Positions 8,140-19,388 of a DNA stretch of 64,000 nt are shown here, in pieces. Every line of letters starts with the position of its first letter. The stretch's first letter is position 1. The position numbers and the translations under genes are program-made. The notes below the pieces were generated by a model. It was not told the DNA's origin. It did not search any database and was given only the letters and a program-made list of their open reading frames with translations. This stretch comes from Alishewanella aestuarii B11 (GTDB taxonomy: Bacteria > Pseudomonadota > Gammaproteobacteria > Enterobacterales > Alteromonadaceae), in NCBI RefSeq assembly GCF_000280055.1, contig NZ_ALAB01000039.1, positions 62,001-126,000 on the forward strand, written 5' to 3'.

Positions 8140-9170
8140 TATCTATTCGCCACCACGTTTAATATTTGCTCTACCACTAAAGGCGTTCCGGCATTATCCG
8201 GTACCAGGTTTTTCGCCCGCCGGCCAATCTCGTCCAGCAGTGCTGGTTGGGACAGGTAATAGCATAGTTGCTCTGCAAAGAACTCTGCTGACATTTCAGC
8301 AGCCTGACCCAACCAGACACAGGCACCAAGCTTGTTCAGATACGCCGTTGTCGCCTGCTGATTTTCGGCAACGGTTACGACTAAGCCTGGCAGGCCACAA
8401 ATACTCCTTTCCCAATGTGTGGTACCACCCGCACCCAGCATGAGTCGTGCTTTGCGCATCAGTGTTGCCATTGAAGTTGTCTGAATATGCAATTGCACAT
8501 CAGGCAGGTTCGCCAGTTGCCGTTGCAACATAGCACGCCACGGATTATTTGCCCCAATCACTATATCGGCTGTTATACCCCGAGGCTTTAGCATTACTAG
8601 CGCATTAATTGCCATACTGGTTAGATTATCGGCATCACTCCCCCCGAAGCTGATCAATAAGTGGTTGGCCAAAGGTGTCGCGGACGCAGAATAGAATTCA
8701 TCACGTAGCAAGGCGAACTTAGGACCGAGCAAAGTACGACAGTGAGCAGGAATAAGTCCCTGATAACGCAGGTGTTGGTCTGGTAGCAGATTTTGGTCAA
8801 GTAACAGCTCGCAGTCCAGCGCTCGGTTCGCCAGATCATCTATGACCATGACATACTGACAGCGTTGACGTAATAATTGGCAAAAAGTCGCAGTCAGTTG
8901 ATAGTGATCTACTATCAATAAGCGGTAGTCGTGCTGCAACGCCGCCAACAGCAACTGACTCTCGTGTTCTTCGTTTAAAGGCTCTGATATTAGAGAAATA
9001 ACATTAAAGCCTTGCTGTTGCAGCCAGGCAATTAAATGTCCGGATTCAACCCGACAGGCAAAATCACAAACTGCACCCCGTTGCTGTAACGCTTTTGCCA
9101 ACGTCAGACAACGCATAATATGGCCACTGCCACGCGCTATTGAGGCATCAGCACGAAACAGTACGCGCAT
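8139..9170 (-). CDS. pseG: UDP-2,4-diacetamido-2,4,6-trideoxy-beta-L-altropyranose hydrolase
   Basis: 343-aa GT-B-fold nucleotide-sugar hydrolase that releases UDP in the pseudaminic acid route. The N-terminal signature is FRADASIARGSGHIMRCLTL with the catalytic-type His in GSGH, followed by LIVDHYQLTA, LISFGGSDADNLT and the C-terminal UDP site MLGAGGTTHWERSICGLP. The start at 9170 is used because homologues begin with MRVLFRADAS; an upstream in-frame extension lies within pseF and is rejected. It begins one base after the pseF stop. The C-terminus shows no fused acetyltransferase (PseH) domain. Confidence 0.92.
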   Translation of the reverse strand: MRVLFRADASIARGSGHIMRCLTLAKALQQRGAVCDFACRVESGHLIAWLQQQGFNVISLISEPLNEEHESQLLLAALQHDYRLLIVDHYQLTATFCQLLRQRCQYVMVIDDLANRALDCELLLDQNLLPDQHLRYQGLIPAHCRTLLGPKFALLRDEFYSASATPLANHLLISFGGSDADNLTSMAINALVMLKPRGITADIVIGANNPWRAMLQRQLANLPDVQLHIQTTSMATLMRKARLMLGAGGTTHWERSICGLPGLVVTVAENQQATTAYLNKLGACVWLGQAAEMSAEFFAEQLCYYLSQPALLDEIGRRAKNLVPDNAGTPLVVEQILNVVANR

Positions 9171-9171
9171 C

Positions 9172-9869
9172 TCAGCGACTTTCCTGTAGTAATATCTGAT
9201 ACAGCACTTCCGCGCGTCGCCAATCTTCGATAGTGTCGATATCTTGCACCAAATGGTCAGGTAAGACATACATACGGGAGCGCTCCCCGAATATCTTTTT
9301 GTTGCGATCTAACCAGGTATCCGCTTTAGCCCAATAAAGTTGTCCTGCATCGTGAAAAGTCGGTGGTAAATCTTGCGACCGTTTGCCGATGGCAAGTGGG
9401 TCGAATGGCGTGACTCCGCCCAGTTCGGTTTGTAGCAGAGCCCGCTGGATCGGGAAAGAAAAGCGGGCACTGGTAAAGACATAATCAGCTGCGGTGTCAT
9501 GTAGCAGGTTTAGGCTCTGTTTTACAACGTCGGAGCTGAGTAAAGGTGCGGTAGCGTAAAGGCAGGCGCAATGATCTAATTGCCAGTTCAGCTGTCTGAG
9601 TCTCAGAATGGCATCCCGGATCACCGCACTGGTACCGGTATAGTCGTCCGCGAGGTTGGCGTCGCGGATAAAAGGAACTTCAGCGCCAAAGCGGACAGCG
9701 ATGTCGGCAATTTCGCTATCGTCTGTCGATACCACAACTTTATCGACTACACCACTGGCGAGCGCTGCCTGGATCGGGTAGCTCAGCATAGGTTGGCCAG
9801 CAAAATTCTTAATGTTTTTGCGTGGGATGCGCTTGCTGCCGCCTCGGGCAGGGATAATTGCAACGTTCA

Positions 9870-9870
<1 letters not shown>
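9172..9870 (-). CDS. pseF: Pseudaminic acid cytidylyltransferase
   Basis: 232-aa CMP-sugar synthase activating pseudaminic acid with CTP. The nucleotide-binding N-terminus is IIPARGGSKRIPRKNIKNF; further family blocks are VVVSTDDSEIADIA, HCACLYATAPLLSSD and LYWAKADTWLDR, with the C-terminal HLVQDIDTIEDWRRAE. The length is usual for PseF. Its ATG overlaps the pseC stop (ATGA), so translation is probably coupled. The product, CMP-pseudaminate, would be the donor for the Maf transferase at the left of the window. Confidence 0.92.
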
Positions 9871-12136
<2,266 letters not shown>

Positions 12137-12228
12137 TTACTTTTGTCGTTGATATTTCATACAGCGCTGGTCGCCGCTGTGGTGATTGACTATACTTAAG
12201 GTTAAACACAGAGCGCGGGGCATGGCCA

Positions 12229-13023
12229 ATGAAACTTAATACCTCAACGGGTCTGAATACGCTAAATCAGGCACAACTGCAGCAGGAAAATTTGTTAAAG
12301 AAGCTGGCTAATGGTCGGCGGATAAACAGTGCGGCTGATGATGCCGCCGGTTTGCAGATTGCCAACCAGCTTAGCAGCAGTATTAACGCCAAAGCTCAGG
12401 GCGAACGCAATCTGTATGATGGTATCTCGTTATCCCGGGTTTATGAACAGGCATTGCAAGGGGTTAACGATAACTTTGCCGAGCTTGGCCGGCTGGCTGT
12501 CGCCGCAGGAAACGGTATTTACGGCACCCAGGAGCGGCAGGCGCTACAAAAGGAAGCCAACGGGTTGTTGGATAACGCCCGACAAATTATTGATAACACG
12601 GAGTTTGCTGGTAAAAAGCTCTTCGGTGCCGATGCCAGTATCAATTTCGAATCTGGTAACGGGGCATTGAGTTTAACCACTACTGATTTGGGCACGGCCT
12701 TGCAAAGCCAAAATGCCTTTAATCTCGACCTGACTAATCCGGCGGGGGCCGCCCAGGCGCTGGGGCGCATTGAGCAGGCTCGCGATTTTATCGGTGCTTT
12801 GCAGGCAGAGGCAGGAGCGGAAGCGAATCGTTTTGCCGCCGCCGCCCGTAACTCATCAGGGCAGCAGGTTGCCGAATCTGCTGCCCGCAGCCGGATTGCT
12901 GATCTGGATTATGCCCGCGCCAGCAGTGACAGAGCGGCAGCCAATATTCTGACCCAAAGCTCAATCAATGTGGCCATGCAAGCCCGCATTTCCTCTGAGC
13001 GAGCGTTATCCTTACTAAGCTAG
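12229..13023 (+). CDS. Short divergent flagellin
   Basis: 264-aa protein with both conserved flagellin ends. N-terminal D0/D1: LKKLANGRRINSAADDAAGL followed by QIANQLSSSI, and LGRLAVAAGNGIYGTQERQA then IIDNTEFAGKKLFG. C-terminal D1/D0: RIADLDYARASSDRAAANIL followed by SSERALSLLS. The central variable domain is almost absent, as in short Shewanella-type flagellins of about 270 aa. The extreme N-terminus (MKLNTSTGL) departs from the usual MAITVNTN-like start. No FliA-type promoter is evident upstream. Position between the pse operon and flrA fits a glycosylated filament subunit. It could be a minor or specialised flagellin; no fliD, fliS or flaG follows. Confidence 0.85.
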   Translation: MKLNTSTGLNTLNQAQLQQENLLKKLANGRRINSAADDAAGLQIANQLSSSINAKAQGERNLYDGISLSRVYEQALQGVNDNFAELGRLAVAAGNGIYGTQERQALQKEANGLLDNARQIIDNTEFAGKKLFGADASINFESGNGALSLTTTDLGTALQSQNAFNLDLTNPAGAAQALGRIEQARDFIGALQAEAGAEANRFAAAARNSSGQQVAESAARSRIADLDYARASSDRAAANILTQSSINVAMQARISSERALSLLS

Positions 13024-13042
13024 TTTCAGCACCGCGTTACCT

Positions 13043-13087
13043 GCTGGTTTTTTGACGTCGATTAAGCGTAAGCGTCAAAAAACCAGC
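13043..13087 (+). terminator. Hairpin downstream of the flagellin gene
   Basis: A perfect 15-bp inverted repeat (GCTGGTTTTTTGACG at 13043-13057, complement at 13073-13087) encloses a 15-nt loop, 19 nt after the flagellin stop. The T/A runs lie inside the stem rather than after it, so it could act in either direction. It probably separates flagellin transcription from flrA. Confidence 0.6.
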
Positions 13088-13121
13088 ATTTTACCTTGCA
13101 AGCCAGCGCTTAGCTTGTACA

Positions 13122-14645
13122 ATGAAAATAAATAATCAGAAAAATCGCGCTGTTATGTCTCTCACACCACCGCTATATATCTTTGATTTACAGCCACAAC
13201 GGGCTGAACGTTTATCTACTGTACTGAGCTTTGTGACCGAACCGCATCAGTTGCTCGGTGCCGATACTTTACAGGATAAATTGCAGCAACAGCCTGAATC
13301 CGTAGTGATATTGGGAGCGACAGGTGTGGTTGAACCCGCGGTGCTGGTCAGGCAATTTCCGGCCTCGGCGTTTCTGGTGATTGGCGACGCCCTGTCTTAT
13401 CTGCTCGAGCATGCCAATGTGGTTGGCGTATTAAGCGAGCCCTTTGTTTACAGCAGCCTGACACAGCTACTGCGCGATGCCCAGCAATATCACCGCCTGC
13501 TCCCCACCCATAAACAACCGGAATTACTGGCGAAGTTTGATGGCATGGTGGGGCAGACTGCCGCGATGCAAAAAGTGCGGTTCTTAATTCAGCAAGTAGC
13601 GAAAACCGAGGCCAATGTGCTGGTGCTCGGCCCCTCCGGTACCGGTAAAGAAGTGGTAGCGCGCAATATTCATTTACTGTCGAACCGTGCCAGCGGGCCC
13701 TTTGTGCCGATTAACTGTGGTGCTATACCGGCAGAACTGTTAGAAAGCGAGCTGTTCGGCCATGAAAAGGGCGCCTTTACCGGCGCGATTTCTACCCGCA
13801 AAGGCCGTTTCGAACTGGCGCAGGGTGGCACTCTGTTTTTAGATGAAATCGGCGATATGCCGCAGCCGATGCAGGTGAAATTACTGCGAGTATTGCAGGA
13901 GCGTATTTTTGAACGGGTAGGGGGCGCTCAGACTATCAAGGCGGATGTCAGAATTATTGCCGCCACCCACCGCGATCTGGAAACCATGATCGTTGATGGC
14001 AGTTTTCGCGAAGATCTGTATTATCGGCTGAATGTCTTTCCGATTGAAACACCGGCACTAAGCGAACGCGCTGATGACTTGCCGCTGCTGATTAACGAAC
14101 TTTTGAACCGGCAATATCAGGCGCATCAGGCCCGGGTGAAATTTACCGAACGGGCGATTGAAAGCCTGAAGTTACATAGCTGGCCCGGTAACGTGCGTGA
14201 ACTGGCCAACCTGCTGGAGCGGCTGGTGATTATGTATCCGGATCAGGTGGTAGATGTCGCTGAGTTGCCAAAAAAGTATCAGCATTTGGAAGTCGATTCC
14301 TATCAGCCGGTGTATCCGGAAGCACTGCAAGAGCGGGATTTACTGAATTCACTGTTCCAAAGCTCTGAACCCGAGCCTGATATTGACAATGACAATGTAG
14401 AGCAAACTGATAGCGCCGAGCTGCAGCTGATTTTTGCGCAAAGTTATGCGCAGCCGGTAATGCAGGATTTGCCCGCCGACGGTTTGGATTTAAAGGAGTT
14501 TTTGTCTGAGCTTGAGGTGCGGTTTATTTCACAGGCGTTAGAGCGCCATGATTATATTGTGGCCAGAGCTGCTGAAATCCTCGGTTTGCGTCGTACTACC
14601 CTAGTCGAAAAAATGCGCAAGTATAATCTGGGGAAAGAAGAGTAA
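13122..14645 (+). CDS. flrA: Sigma-54-dependent flagellar master regulator FlrA/FleQ
   Basis: 507-aa enhancer-binding protein at the top of the polar flagellar cascade. Residues about 15-120 form a FleQ-type receiver-like domain that lacks an obvious phospho-acceptor pocket. The AAA+ domain follows (FDGMVGQTAAM; Walker A GPSGTGKE near 170; sigma-54 contact loop GAFTGA near 217; Walker B TLFLDEIGD near 240), then a Fis-type helix-turn-helix at the C-terminus (AEILGLRRTTLVEKMRKY). An ATG eleven codons downstream (MSLTPPLYIFD, 13155) is an alternative start; neither has a strong ribosome site. The neighbouring sigma-54 sites before flrB and flhA are its expected targets. Confidence 0.93.
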   Translation: MKINNQKNRAVMSLTPPLYIFDLQPQRAERLSTVLSFVTEPHQLLGADTLQDKLQQQPESVVILGATGVVEPAVLVRQFPASAFLVIGDALSYLLEHANVVGVLSEPFVYSSLTQLLRDAQQYHRLLPTHKQPELLAKFDGMVGQTAAMQKVRFLIQQVAKTEANVLVLGPSGTGKEVVARNIHLLSNRASGPFVPINCGAIPAELLESELFGHEKGAFTGAISTRKGRFELAQGGTLFLDEIGDMPQPMQVKLLRVLQERIFERVGGAQTIKADVRIIAATHRDLETMIVDGSFREDLYYRLNVFPIETPALSERADDLPLLINELLNRQYQAHQARVKFTERAIESLKLHSWPGNVRELANLLERLVIMYPDQVVDVAELPKKYQHLEVDSYQPVYPEALQERDLLNSLFQSSEPEPDIDNDNVEQTDSAELQLIFAQSYAQPVMQDLPADGLDLKEFLSELEVRFISQALERHDYIVARAAEILGLRRTTLVEKMRKYNLGKEE

Positions 14646-14687
14646 CGCCGCCGCTCCGGTGTCCAGTGTGAACAAAAGCTAAGTAGT

Positions 14688-14733
14688 AAACGTCAACACG
14701 CCCTAATAGGCAAATCACGGCTGACGTTTTTTT
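14688..14733 (+). terminator. Putative terminator after flrA
   Basis: Inverted repeat AAACGTCA (14688-14695) and TGACGTTT (14722-14729) is followed by further T residues up to 14733. The loop is long and contains a small GCC/GGC inner pair. It sits 40 nt after the flrA stop and before the flrB promoter, so it probably uncouples the two units. Confidence 0.5.
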
Positions 14734-14770
14734 GACTCTAAATATCTATTAATAATTAATGCCTTATGCT

Positions 14771-14786
14771 TGGCATGCTCTCTGCA
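14771..14786 (+). promoter_or_regulatory. Sigma-54 (-24/-12) promoter of flrBC
   Basis: TGGCATGCTCTCTGCA has the invariant GG at 14772-14773 and GC at 14784-14785 with the exact spacing of the TGGCACG-N4-TTGCA consensus. It lies 40 nt upstream of flrB. It fits activation of flrBC by FlrA with RpoN, as known in polar flagellar systems. Confidence 0.75.
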
Positions 14787-14825
14787 TATACAGTCGTTAT
14801 GCAAGGCTAGAGAGTATGTTGTGTT

Positions 14826-15935
14826 ATGTCAGATCCTGTTTGTACTGTTGCCAAGGCAGACGCTGTGCCATCGGCTGGCCAGACCCAGCCGTTGGTCATA
14901 TCAAACGCTGCCCGGCTGGAACATATTCTGCGCGCCTTACCCTCTGGCGTCATTATCCTCGATGCCAAAGGTCGGGTTGCCGAAGCGAATCCTCAGGCCT
15001 GTAGCATGTTAGGCGAACCCTTGTTGGGGCAGAGCTGGTTACAGGTGATTGGTCGGGTATTTCAACCCCGCTCTGACGATGGTTTGGAGGTATCGCTAAA
15101 GGATGGCCGGCGCTTAAAGATCGCCATCAGCGCACTACACCCGGAGCCCGGGCAACTTATTGTTATGACGGATTTAACCGAGACCCGGGCTCTGCAGCAC
15201 CGGCTGCATCATTTACAGCGCTTATCGACGCTCGGCAAGATGATGGCCACGTTGGCACACCAGATCCGTACCCCTTTATCCTCAGCAATGCTGTATGCCG
15301 AAAATCTGACTAACAGTAAACTGGCCGCGGCACAACGTGGCCAGTTTCAGCAGAAGCTGGTGTTACGGCTGCAGGAGTTAGAGCAGCAGGTAAACGATAT
15401 GCTGCTGTTTGCCCGCTCTGGCAGTGCCCAGGCGGTGCAGCCGTTGCAGCTGAGCGCTTTGCTACAGCTGTTTCAGGAACGTAGCGAAACCCTATTGATG
15501 CAGCACCATGCCAGGCTGCAGCTGACAGCTCCAGACACTGAGGTGCAGTTGCTGGGGAATACGCAAACCCTGTGTGAAGCCCTGCTTAATCTGTTGCAAA
15601 ACAGCTTGCAGGCCTGCACTGAACCTTGCCTGTTCCGCATTGAGGCTCGGCTGCGGGGAACTGAACTGGTGTTGCTGCTCAGCGATAACGGGCTGGGGAT
15701 CCCGGATGCGATTCTGCCGCAAATCTTTGAGCCTTTTTTCAGTCAGAAAGCCGGAGGCTCCGGTCTTGGCCTGGCCGTGGTGCAGGCGGTATTGCAAAGC
15801 CACCATGGCCAGATTAGCTATCTTAAACCGGCACAGCGGCCGGCAGGGACACTCAACGGCGCTTGTTTTGAGTTGCGTTTACCTTGTCTGGCTGCCGATC
15901 TCATCCCGACTGCACAGGAGATTGCCTATGTCTGA
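14826..15935 (+). CDS. flrB: Flagellar sensor histidine kinase FlrB/FleS
   Basis: 369-aa cytosolic kinase with no membrane segment. A PAS domain (about residues 27-115: HILRALPSGVIILDAKGRV) is followed by the dimerisation helix LGKMMATLAHQIRTPLSSAM, with phospho-acceptor His near 145, and a HATPase domain with N box LLNLLQNSLQAC, G1 box LSDNGLGIPDAI and G2 box GGSGLGLAVVQAV. It phosphorylates FlrC in response to basal-body assembly state in related bacteria. It overlaps flrC by 8 nt. A sigma-54 promoter stands upstream. Confidence 0.92.
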   Translation: MSDPVCTVAKADAVPSAGQTQPLVISNAARLEHILRALPSGVIILDAKGRVAEANPQACSMLGEPLLGQSWLQVIGRVFQPRSDDGLEVSLKDGRRLKIAISALHPEPGQLIVMTDLTETRALQHRLHHLQRLSTLGKMMATLAHQIRTPLSSAMLYAENLTNSKLAAAQRGQFQQKLVLRLQELEQQVNDMLLFARSGSAQAVQPLQLSALLQLFQERSETLLMQHHARLQLTAPDTEVQLLGNTQTLCEALLNLLQNSLQACTEPCLFRIEARLRGTELVLLLSDNGLGIPDAILPQIFEPFFSQKAGGSGLGLAVVQAVLQSHHGQISYLKPAQRPAGTLNGACFELRLPCLAADLIPTAQEIAYV

Positions 15936-17274
15936 GCTTAATCTATTGATTGTTGAAGACGACAACGGCTTGCGCGAAGCCCTGACCGACACCCTGCTGC
16001 TGGCCGGCTTTACGCCGCTCAGCGTGGCAAGTGCCGAGGAAGCGTTATTGCTACTGCAAAAACAGCAGGTGCAGTTGGTTATTTCTGATGTTCAGCTCGG
16101 CTCGGTATCAGGTTTAGGTTTGCTGAAAACACTACGGCAGCAATACCCGCAGTTGCCGGTATTGTTGATGACAGCCTATGCCAGGGTGCAGGATGCGGTA
16201 GAGGCCATCCGCCTGGGGGCTATCGACTATCTGGCGAAGCCCTTTTCGCCGGAAGTGCTGGTTGCTATGGTTAGCCGTTATGTGCAGCCAGCAACGCAGA
16301 GTGCACAGCAGCCGGTAGTGGCCGATCCGCAAAGCCTGGCGCTGTTGCAACTGGCGCAAAAGGTTGCCAAAAGTGATGCCAGCGTGATGATTACCGGCCC
16401 CAGTGGCTCCGGTAAAGAGGTGTTAGCGCGTTATATCCATCAGCAATCCGGTCGTAGTCAGGCGCCTTTTATCGCGATTAACTGTGCGGCGATTCCGGAA
16501 AATATGCTGGAAGCAACCTTATTCGGCTATGAGAAAGGCGCCTTTACCGGGGCAGTGCAGGCGTGTCCCGGCAAGTTTGAGCAAGCCAATGGTGGCACCT
16601 TGCTACTGGATGAAGTGACAGAAATGCCGCTTAACCTGCAGGCTAAACTGTTACGGGTGTTGCAGGAGCGCGAGGTTGAGCGTCTTGGTGGTCGCAAGGT
16701 ACTAAAACTGGATTTACGGATCCTAGCCACCAGTAACCGGGATCTGCGCCAGGCGGTGGCTGAAGGCGTACTGCGCGAAGACCTCTACTACCGGTTAAAT
16801 GTTTTTCCACTTGGCTGGCCAGCGCTAGCCGCGCGGCCGGGCGATATTCTGCCACTAGCCAGTTTTTTACTGGCGCGCTATGCCAAACAGCACGGCAAGG
16901 CTACACCAGCTTTCAGCGAGGACGCAGAGCTGCGACTGCTCAGCTATCATTGGCCGGGTAATGTCCGGGAACTGGATAATGTGATACAGCGGGCGCTGAT
17001 CCTGCAAACTGGCCCGCAAGTCACCGAGCACGATATTCTGCTGGAAGATCTGCCCTTTGTTCCTAGCATAGCGCTTGACGACCATACTGAGCTGCCCGCA
17101 AGCGACAGCAACTTTAAAAGCGAACTGCATCAACAGGAGCATAAGCTGATATTGGCAACGCTGCGTGCCTGCGACAACAGACGTAAAGAGGCGGCGGCCC
17201 GGCTTGGTATCAGTGATCGTACCCTGCGCTATAAACTAGCCAGAATGCGCGAGCATGGTATAGAGGTGGCATAA
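15928..17274 (+). CDS. flrC: Flagellar sigma-54 response regulator FlrC/FleR
   Basis: 449-aa NtrC-type regulator. The receiver domain (LNLLIVEDDNGLREAL; acceptor Asp54 in VISDVQLG; Lys in YLAKPFSPE) precedes an AAA+ domain with Walker A GPSGSGKEVLARYIH, the sigma-54 loop GAFTGA, Walker B TLLLDEVTEMP and a C-terminal Fis-type helix-turn-helix (AAARLGISDRTLRYKLARM). The start at 15928 follows AGGAG with good spacing; a longer in-frame extension lies inside flrB and is rejected. It is the expected activator of fliE and later basal-body, hook and fliK operons. Confidence 0.94.
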   Translation: MSELNLLIVEDDNGLREALTDTLLLAGFTPLSVASAEEALLLLQKQQVQLVISDVQLGSVSGLGLLKTLRQQYPQLPVLLMTAYARVQDAVEAIRLGAIDYLAKPFSPEVLVAMVSRYVQPATQSAQQPVVADPQSLALLQLAQKVAKSDASVMITGPSGSGKEVLARYIHQQSGRSQAPFIAINCAAIPENMLEATLFGYEKGAFTGAVQACPGKFEQANGGTLLLDEVTEMPLNLQAKLLRVLQEREVERLGGRKVLKLDLRILATSNRDLRQAVAEGVLREDLYYRLNVFPLGWPALAARPGDILPLASFLLARYAKQHGKATPAFSEDAELRLLSYHWPGNVRELDNVIQRALILQTGPQVTEHDILLEDLPFVPSIALDDHTELPASDSNFKSELHQQEHKLILATLRACDNRRKEAAARLGISDRTLRYKLARMREHGIEVA

Positions 17275-17324
17275 CCCTTGCTTTAGTCCCTGTCAGAAGC
17301 AGCAAATTTTTGACAGGCACTATT

Positions 17325-17663
17325 ATGCAAATCAAAGGTCAGGCGTTATACGCACAAATGCAGTCCATGGCCAGCCAGGCCAGAGCCTTACCGGCAGACG
17401 CTAAACCTGCCATGGATATCGCGCCGGTTAATGGTAGCCAGTCTGATTTTACTACCCTATTTAAAAATGCCTTGGGCAACGTTAATACTCTGCAGCAACA
17501 GGCCGGTGCTATGCGCAATGCTGTTGAGCTGGGCGATCCCCGGGTATCGCTGGCGCAGGCCATGATTGCCTCGCAAAAATCTTCGTTAGCTTTTGAAGCC
17601 ACGGTGCAGGTTCGCAACAAGTTGGTCGAAGCTTACAAAGAAATCATGTCGATGCCGGTTTAA
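17325..17663 (+). CDS. fliE: Flagellar hook-basal body protein FliE
   Basis: 112-aa junction protein linking the MS ring to the proximal rod. The C-terminal family signature is visible (LGDPRVSLAQAMIASQKSSL followed by AFEATVQVRNKLVEAYKEIM). The ATG at 17325 is preferred over a TTG at 17310 because homologues begin near MQIKG and an ACAGG-like ribosome site lies just before it. It opens the fliEFGHIJ run, with only 50 nt after flrC; no convincing separate promoter is seen. Confidence 0.93.
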   Translation: MQIKGQALYAQMQSMASQARALPADAKPAMDIAPVNGSQSDFTTLFKNALGNVNTLQQQAGAMRNAVELGDPRVSLAQAMIASQKSSLAFEATVQVRNKLVEAYKEIMSMPV

Positions 17664-17687
17664 ATTGGCGCCTGTTAGGAGAGTATT

Positions 17688-19388
17688 GTGGCAGAAAATC
17701 AATCAACAGAGCTGGCGCTGAGCAACACTGACTTTAACCCGGAGCCGGCCGCACAACCAAAAACCGGTATCATGGGCGCCTTCAATAGCGGTGGCGACTT
17801 GATGCGGCAATTGACGCTGGTGATCGCGCTGACGATCTGTCTGGCGATTGCCATTCTGATTATTTTGTGGGCCAGAGCGCCGGAACTGCGGCCACTGGGT
17901 ACCTATAGCACTCAGGAATTAATCCAAACGCTGGATCATCTGGATGCGCAGAAGTTTAAGTACAAACTGGAAGGTAATGTCATTCTGGTTCCGGAGAATA
18001 CACTGCAACAGGTACGGCTTAGTTTATCCCGCGCCGGTATGAGTAACGAACCGTCTTTGGGTACGGAGTTTTTATTGCAGGACAGTGGCTTTGGCGTCAG
18101 TCAGCGGCTGGAAATGGAGCGTTTGAAGCATAGTCGCGAGCAACAGTTAGCCCGCACCATTGAAGAGCTGCAAAGTGTGGCTCGTGCTCGCGTATTACTG
18201 GCAATCCCGAAAGAAAATGTGTTCGCCCGCCAACAAGCACAGCCGTCGGCGACCGTGCTGGTAACAGCGCGCGGCGGGCGGGTGATCCGAGACAGCGAAG
18301 TGGATGCGATTGTTGATCTGGTCGCCTCTGCGGTACAAGGGCTGGCACCCAGCCGTGTCACTGTGACCGATCAGAATGGCCGCTTATTAAATTCCGGTTC
18401 TATTGATGGCAGCGCAGCACGCAACCGCCGCGAACTGGAGATCCAACGTAGCCGCGAAGACGAATACCGTCAGAAGGTTGACTCTATCCTGATGCCTGTG
18501 CTGGGCGTAGGTAACTACACCGCGCAGGTTGATCTGGTCATGGACTTTACTGCCGTAGAGCAAACGCAAAAACGCTTTAACCCGGATCTGCCGGCAGTGC
18601 GCAGTGAAATGATTATTGAGGAAAACAGTGTCGGTGGTGGCAGCAGTGGTATTCCCGGTGCGCTGTCCAATCAACCACCGATGCCGTCCGCTATTCCTGA
18701 ACAAGCAACAGGTACGGCATCACAAGCCGTAGTACCAGGGCGGAATAGTCGTGAAGCGACCCGTAATTTTGAGCTGGATACTACCATCAGCCATACCAGT
18801 CAACAAAGCGGCGTGATCCGCCGGCTGAGTGTCTCAGTCGCCGTTGACTATAAAGCCGCTACTGCCGAGGATGGCTCGGTTGCGATGACACCCCGCAGCC
18901 AGGCGGAACTGGAAAATATCCGGCGTTTATTGCAAGGTGGGGTTGGCTTTGACGCCCAGCGTGGTGATACTATCGAAGTCATTGCCGTACCCTTTGTACG
19001 TGAAGCTGTCGATGCTGACGTCAGTACACCTTTCTATCTGGAGGACTGGTTCCTGCAAGTGGTGAAGGTCGTAGTCGGTGGTTTGCTGGTGATCGTGATT
19101 ATGTTGGCGATTGTCAGACCTATGCTGCAAAAACTGATGAATCCGGCAGATACCAGCGATACTTATGACGAGCATTCATTATCACAGGGCTTGGATCTGG
19201 GCGATGATTTTGATGCCACTGCCTCGGTGTTTGACGATAAAGCGGTGGGCTTTGCCCCGGATGGTACCCTAATGTTACCTGACTTACATGGTGATGAAGA
19301 TTTGTTACGCGCAGTGCGGGCTCTGGTTGCCAATGAACCTGAACTGTCCTCTTTGGTCGTCAAGAACTGGTTAGCTGAAGATGAGTGA
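17688..19388 (+). CDS. fliF: Flagellar MS-ring protein FliF
   Basis: 566-aa inner-membrane ring protein. It starts with GTG after an AGGAG site. Transmembrane helices lie near residues 40-63 (LVIALTICLAIAILIILWA) and 455-477 (VVKVVVGGLLVIVIMLAIV). Between them are the YscJ/FliF ring-building domain (IQTLDHLDAQKFKYKLEG; RARVLLAIPKENVFARQQ) and the low-complexity loop GGGSSGIPGAL. The C-terminal tail (LVANEPELSSLVVKNWLAED) is the FliG-binding helix. It overlaps fliG by 8 nt. Confidence 0.96.
   Translation: MAENQSTELALSNTDFNPEPAAQPKTGIMGAFNSGGDLMRQLTLVIALTICLAIAILIILWARAPELRPLGTYSTQELIQTLDHLDAQKFKYKLEGNVILVPENTLQQVRLSLSRAGMSNEPSLGTEFLLQDSGFGVSQRLEMERLKHSREQQLARTIEELQSVARARVLLAIPKENVFARQQAQPSATVLVTARGGRVIRDSEVDAIVDLVASAVQGLAPSRVTVTDQNGRLLNSGSIDGSAARNRRELEIQRSREDEYRQKVDSILMPVLGVGNYTAQVDLVMDFTAVEQTQKRFNPDLPAVRSEMIIEENSVGGGSSGIPGALSNQPPMPSAIPEQATGTASQAVVPGRNSREATRNFELDTTISHTSQQSGVIRRLSVSVAVDYKAATAEDGSVAMTPRSQAELENIRRLLQGGVGFDAQRGDTIEVIAVPFVREAVDADVSTPFYLEDWFLQVVKVVVGGLLVIVIMLAIVRPMLQKLMNPADTSDTYDEHSLSQGLDLGDDFDATASVFDDKAVGFAPDGTLMLPDLHGDEDLLRAVRALVANEPELSSLVVKNWLAEDE

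Noticed and set aside
12195..12228. FliA (sigma-28) promoter for the flagellin gene
   Set aside because: TAAGGTTA resembles the -35, but no GCCGATAA-like -10 follows at the required spacing.
13043..13087. Possible IS66-type end in the flagellin terminator loop (GTAAGCGTC)
   Set aside because: Only about nine bases match and there is no partner end or duplication; chance similarity within a hairpin.
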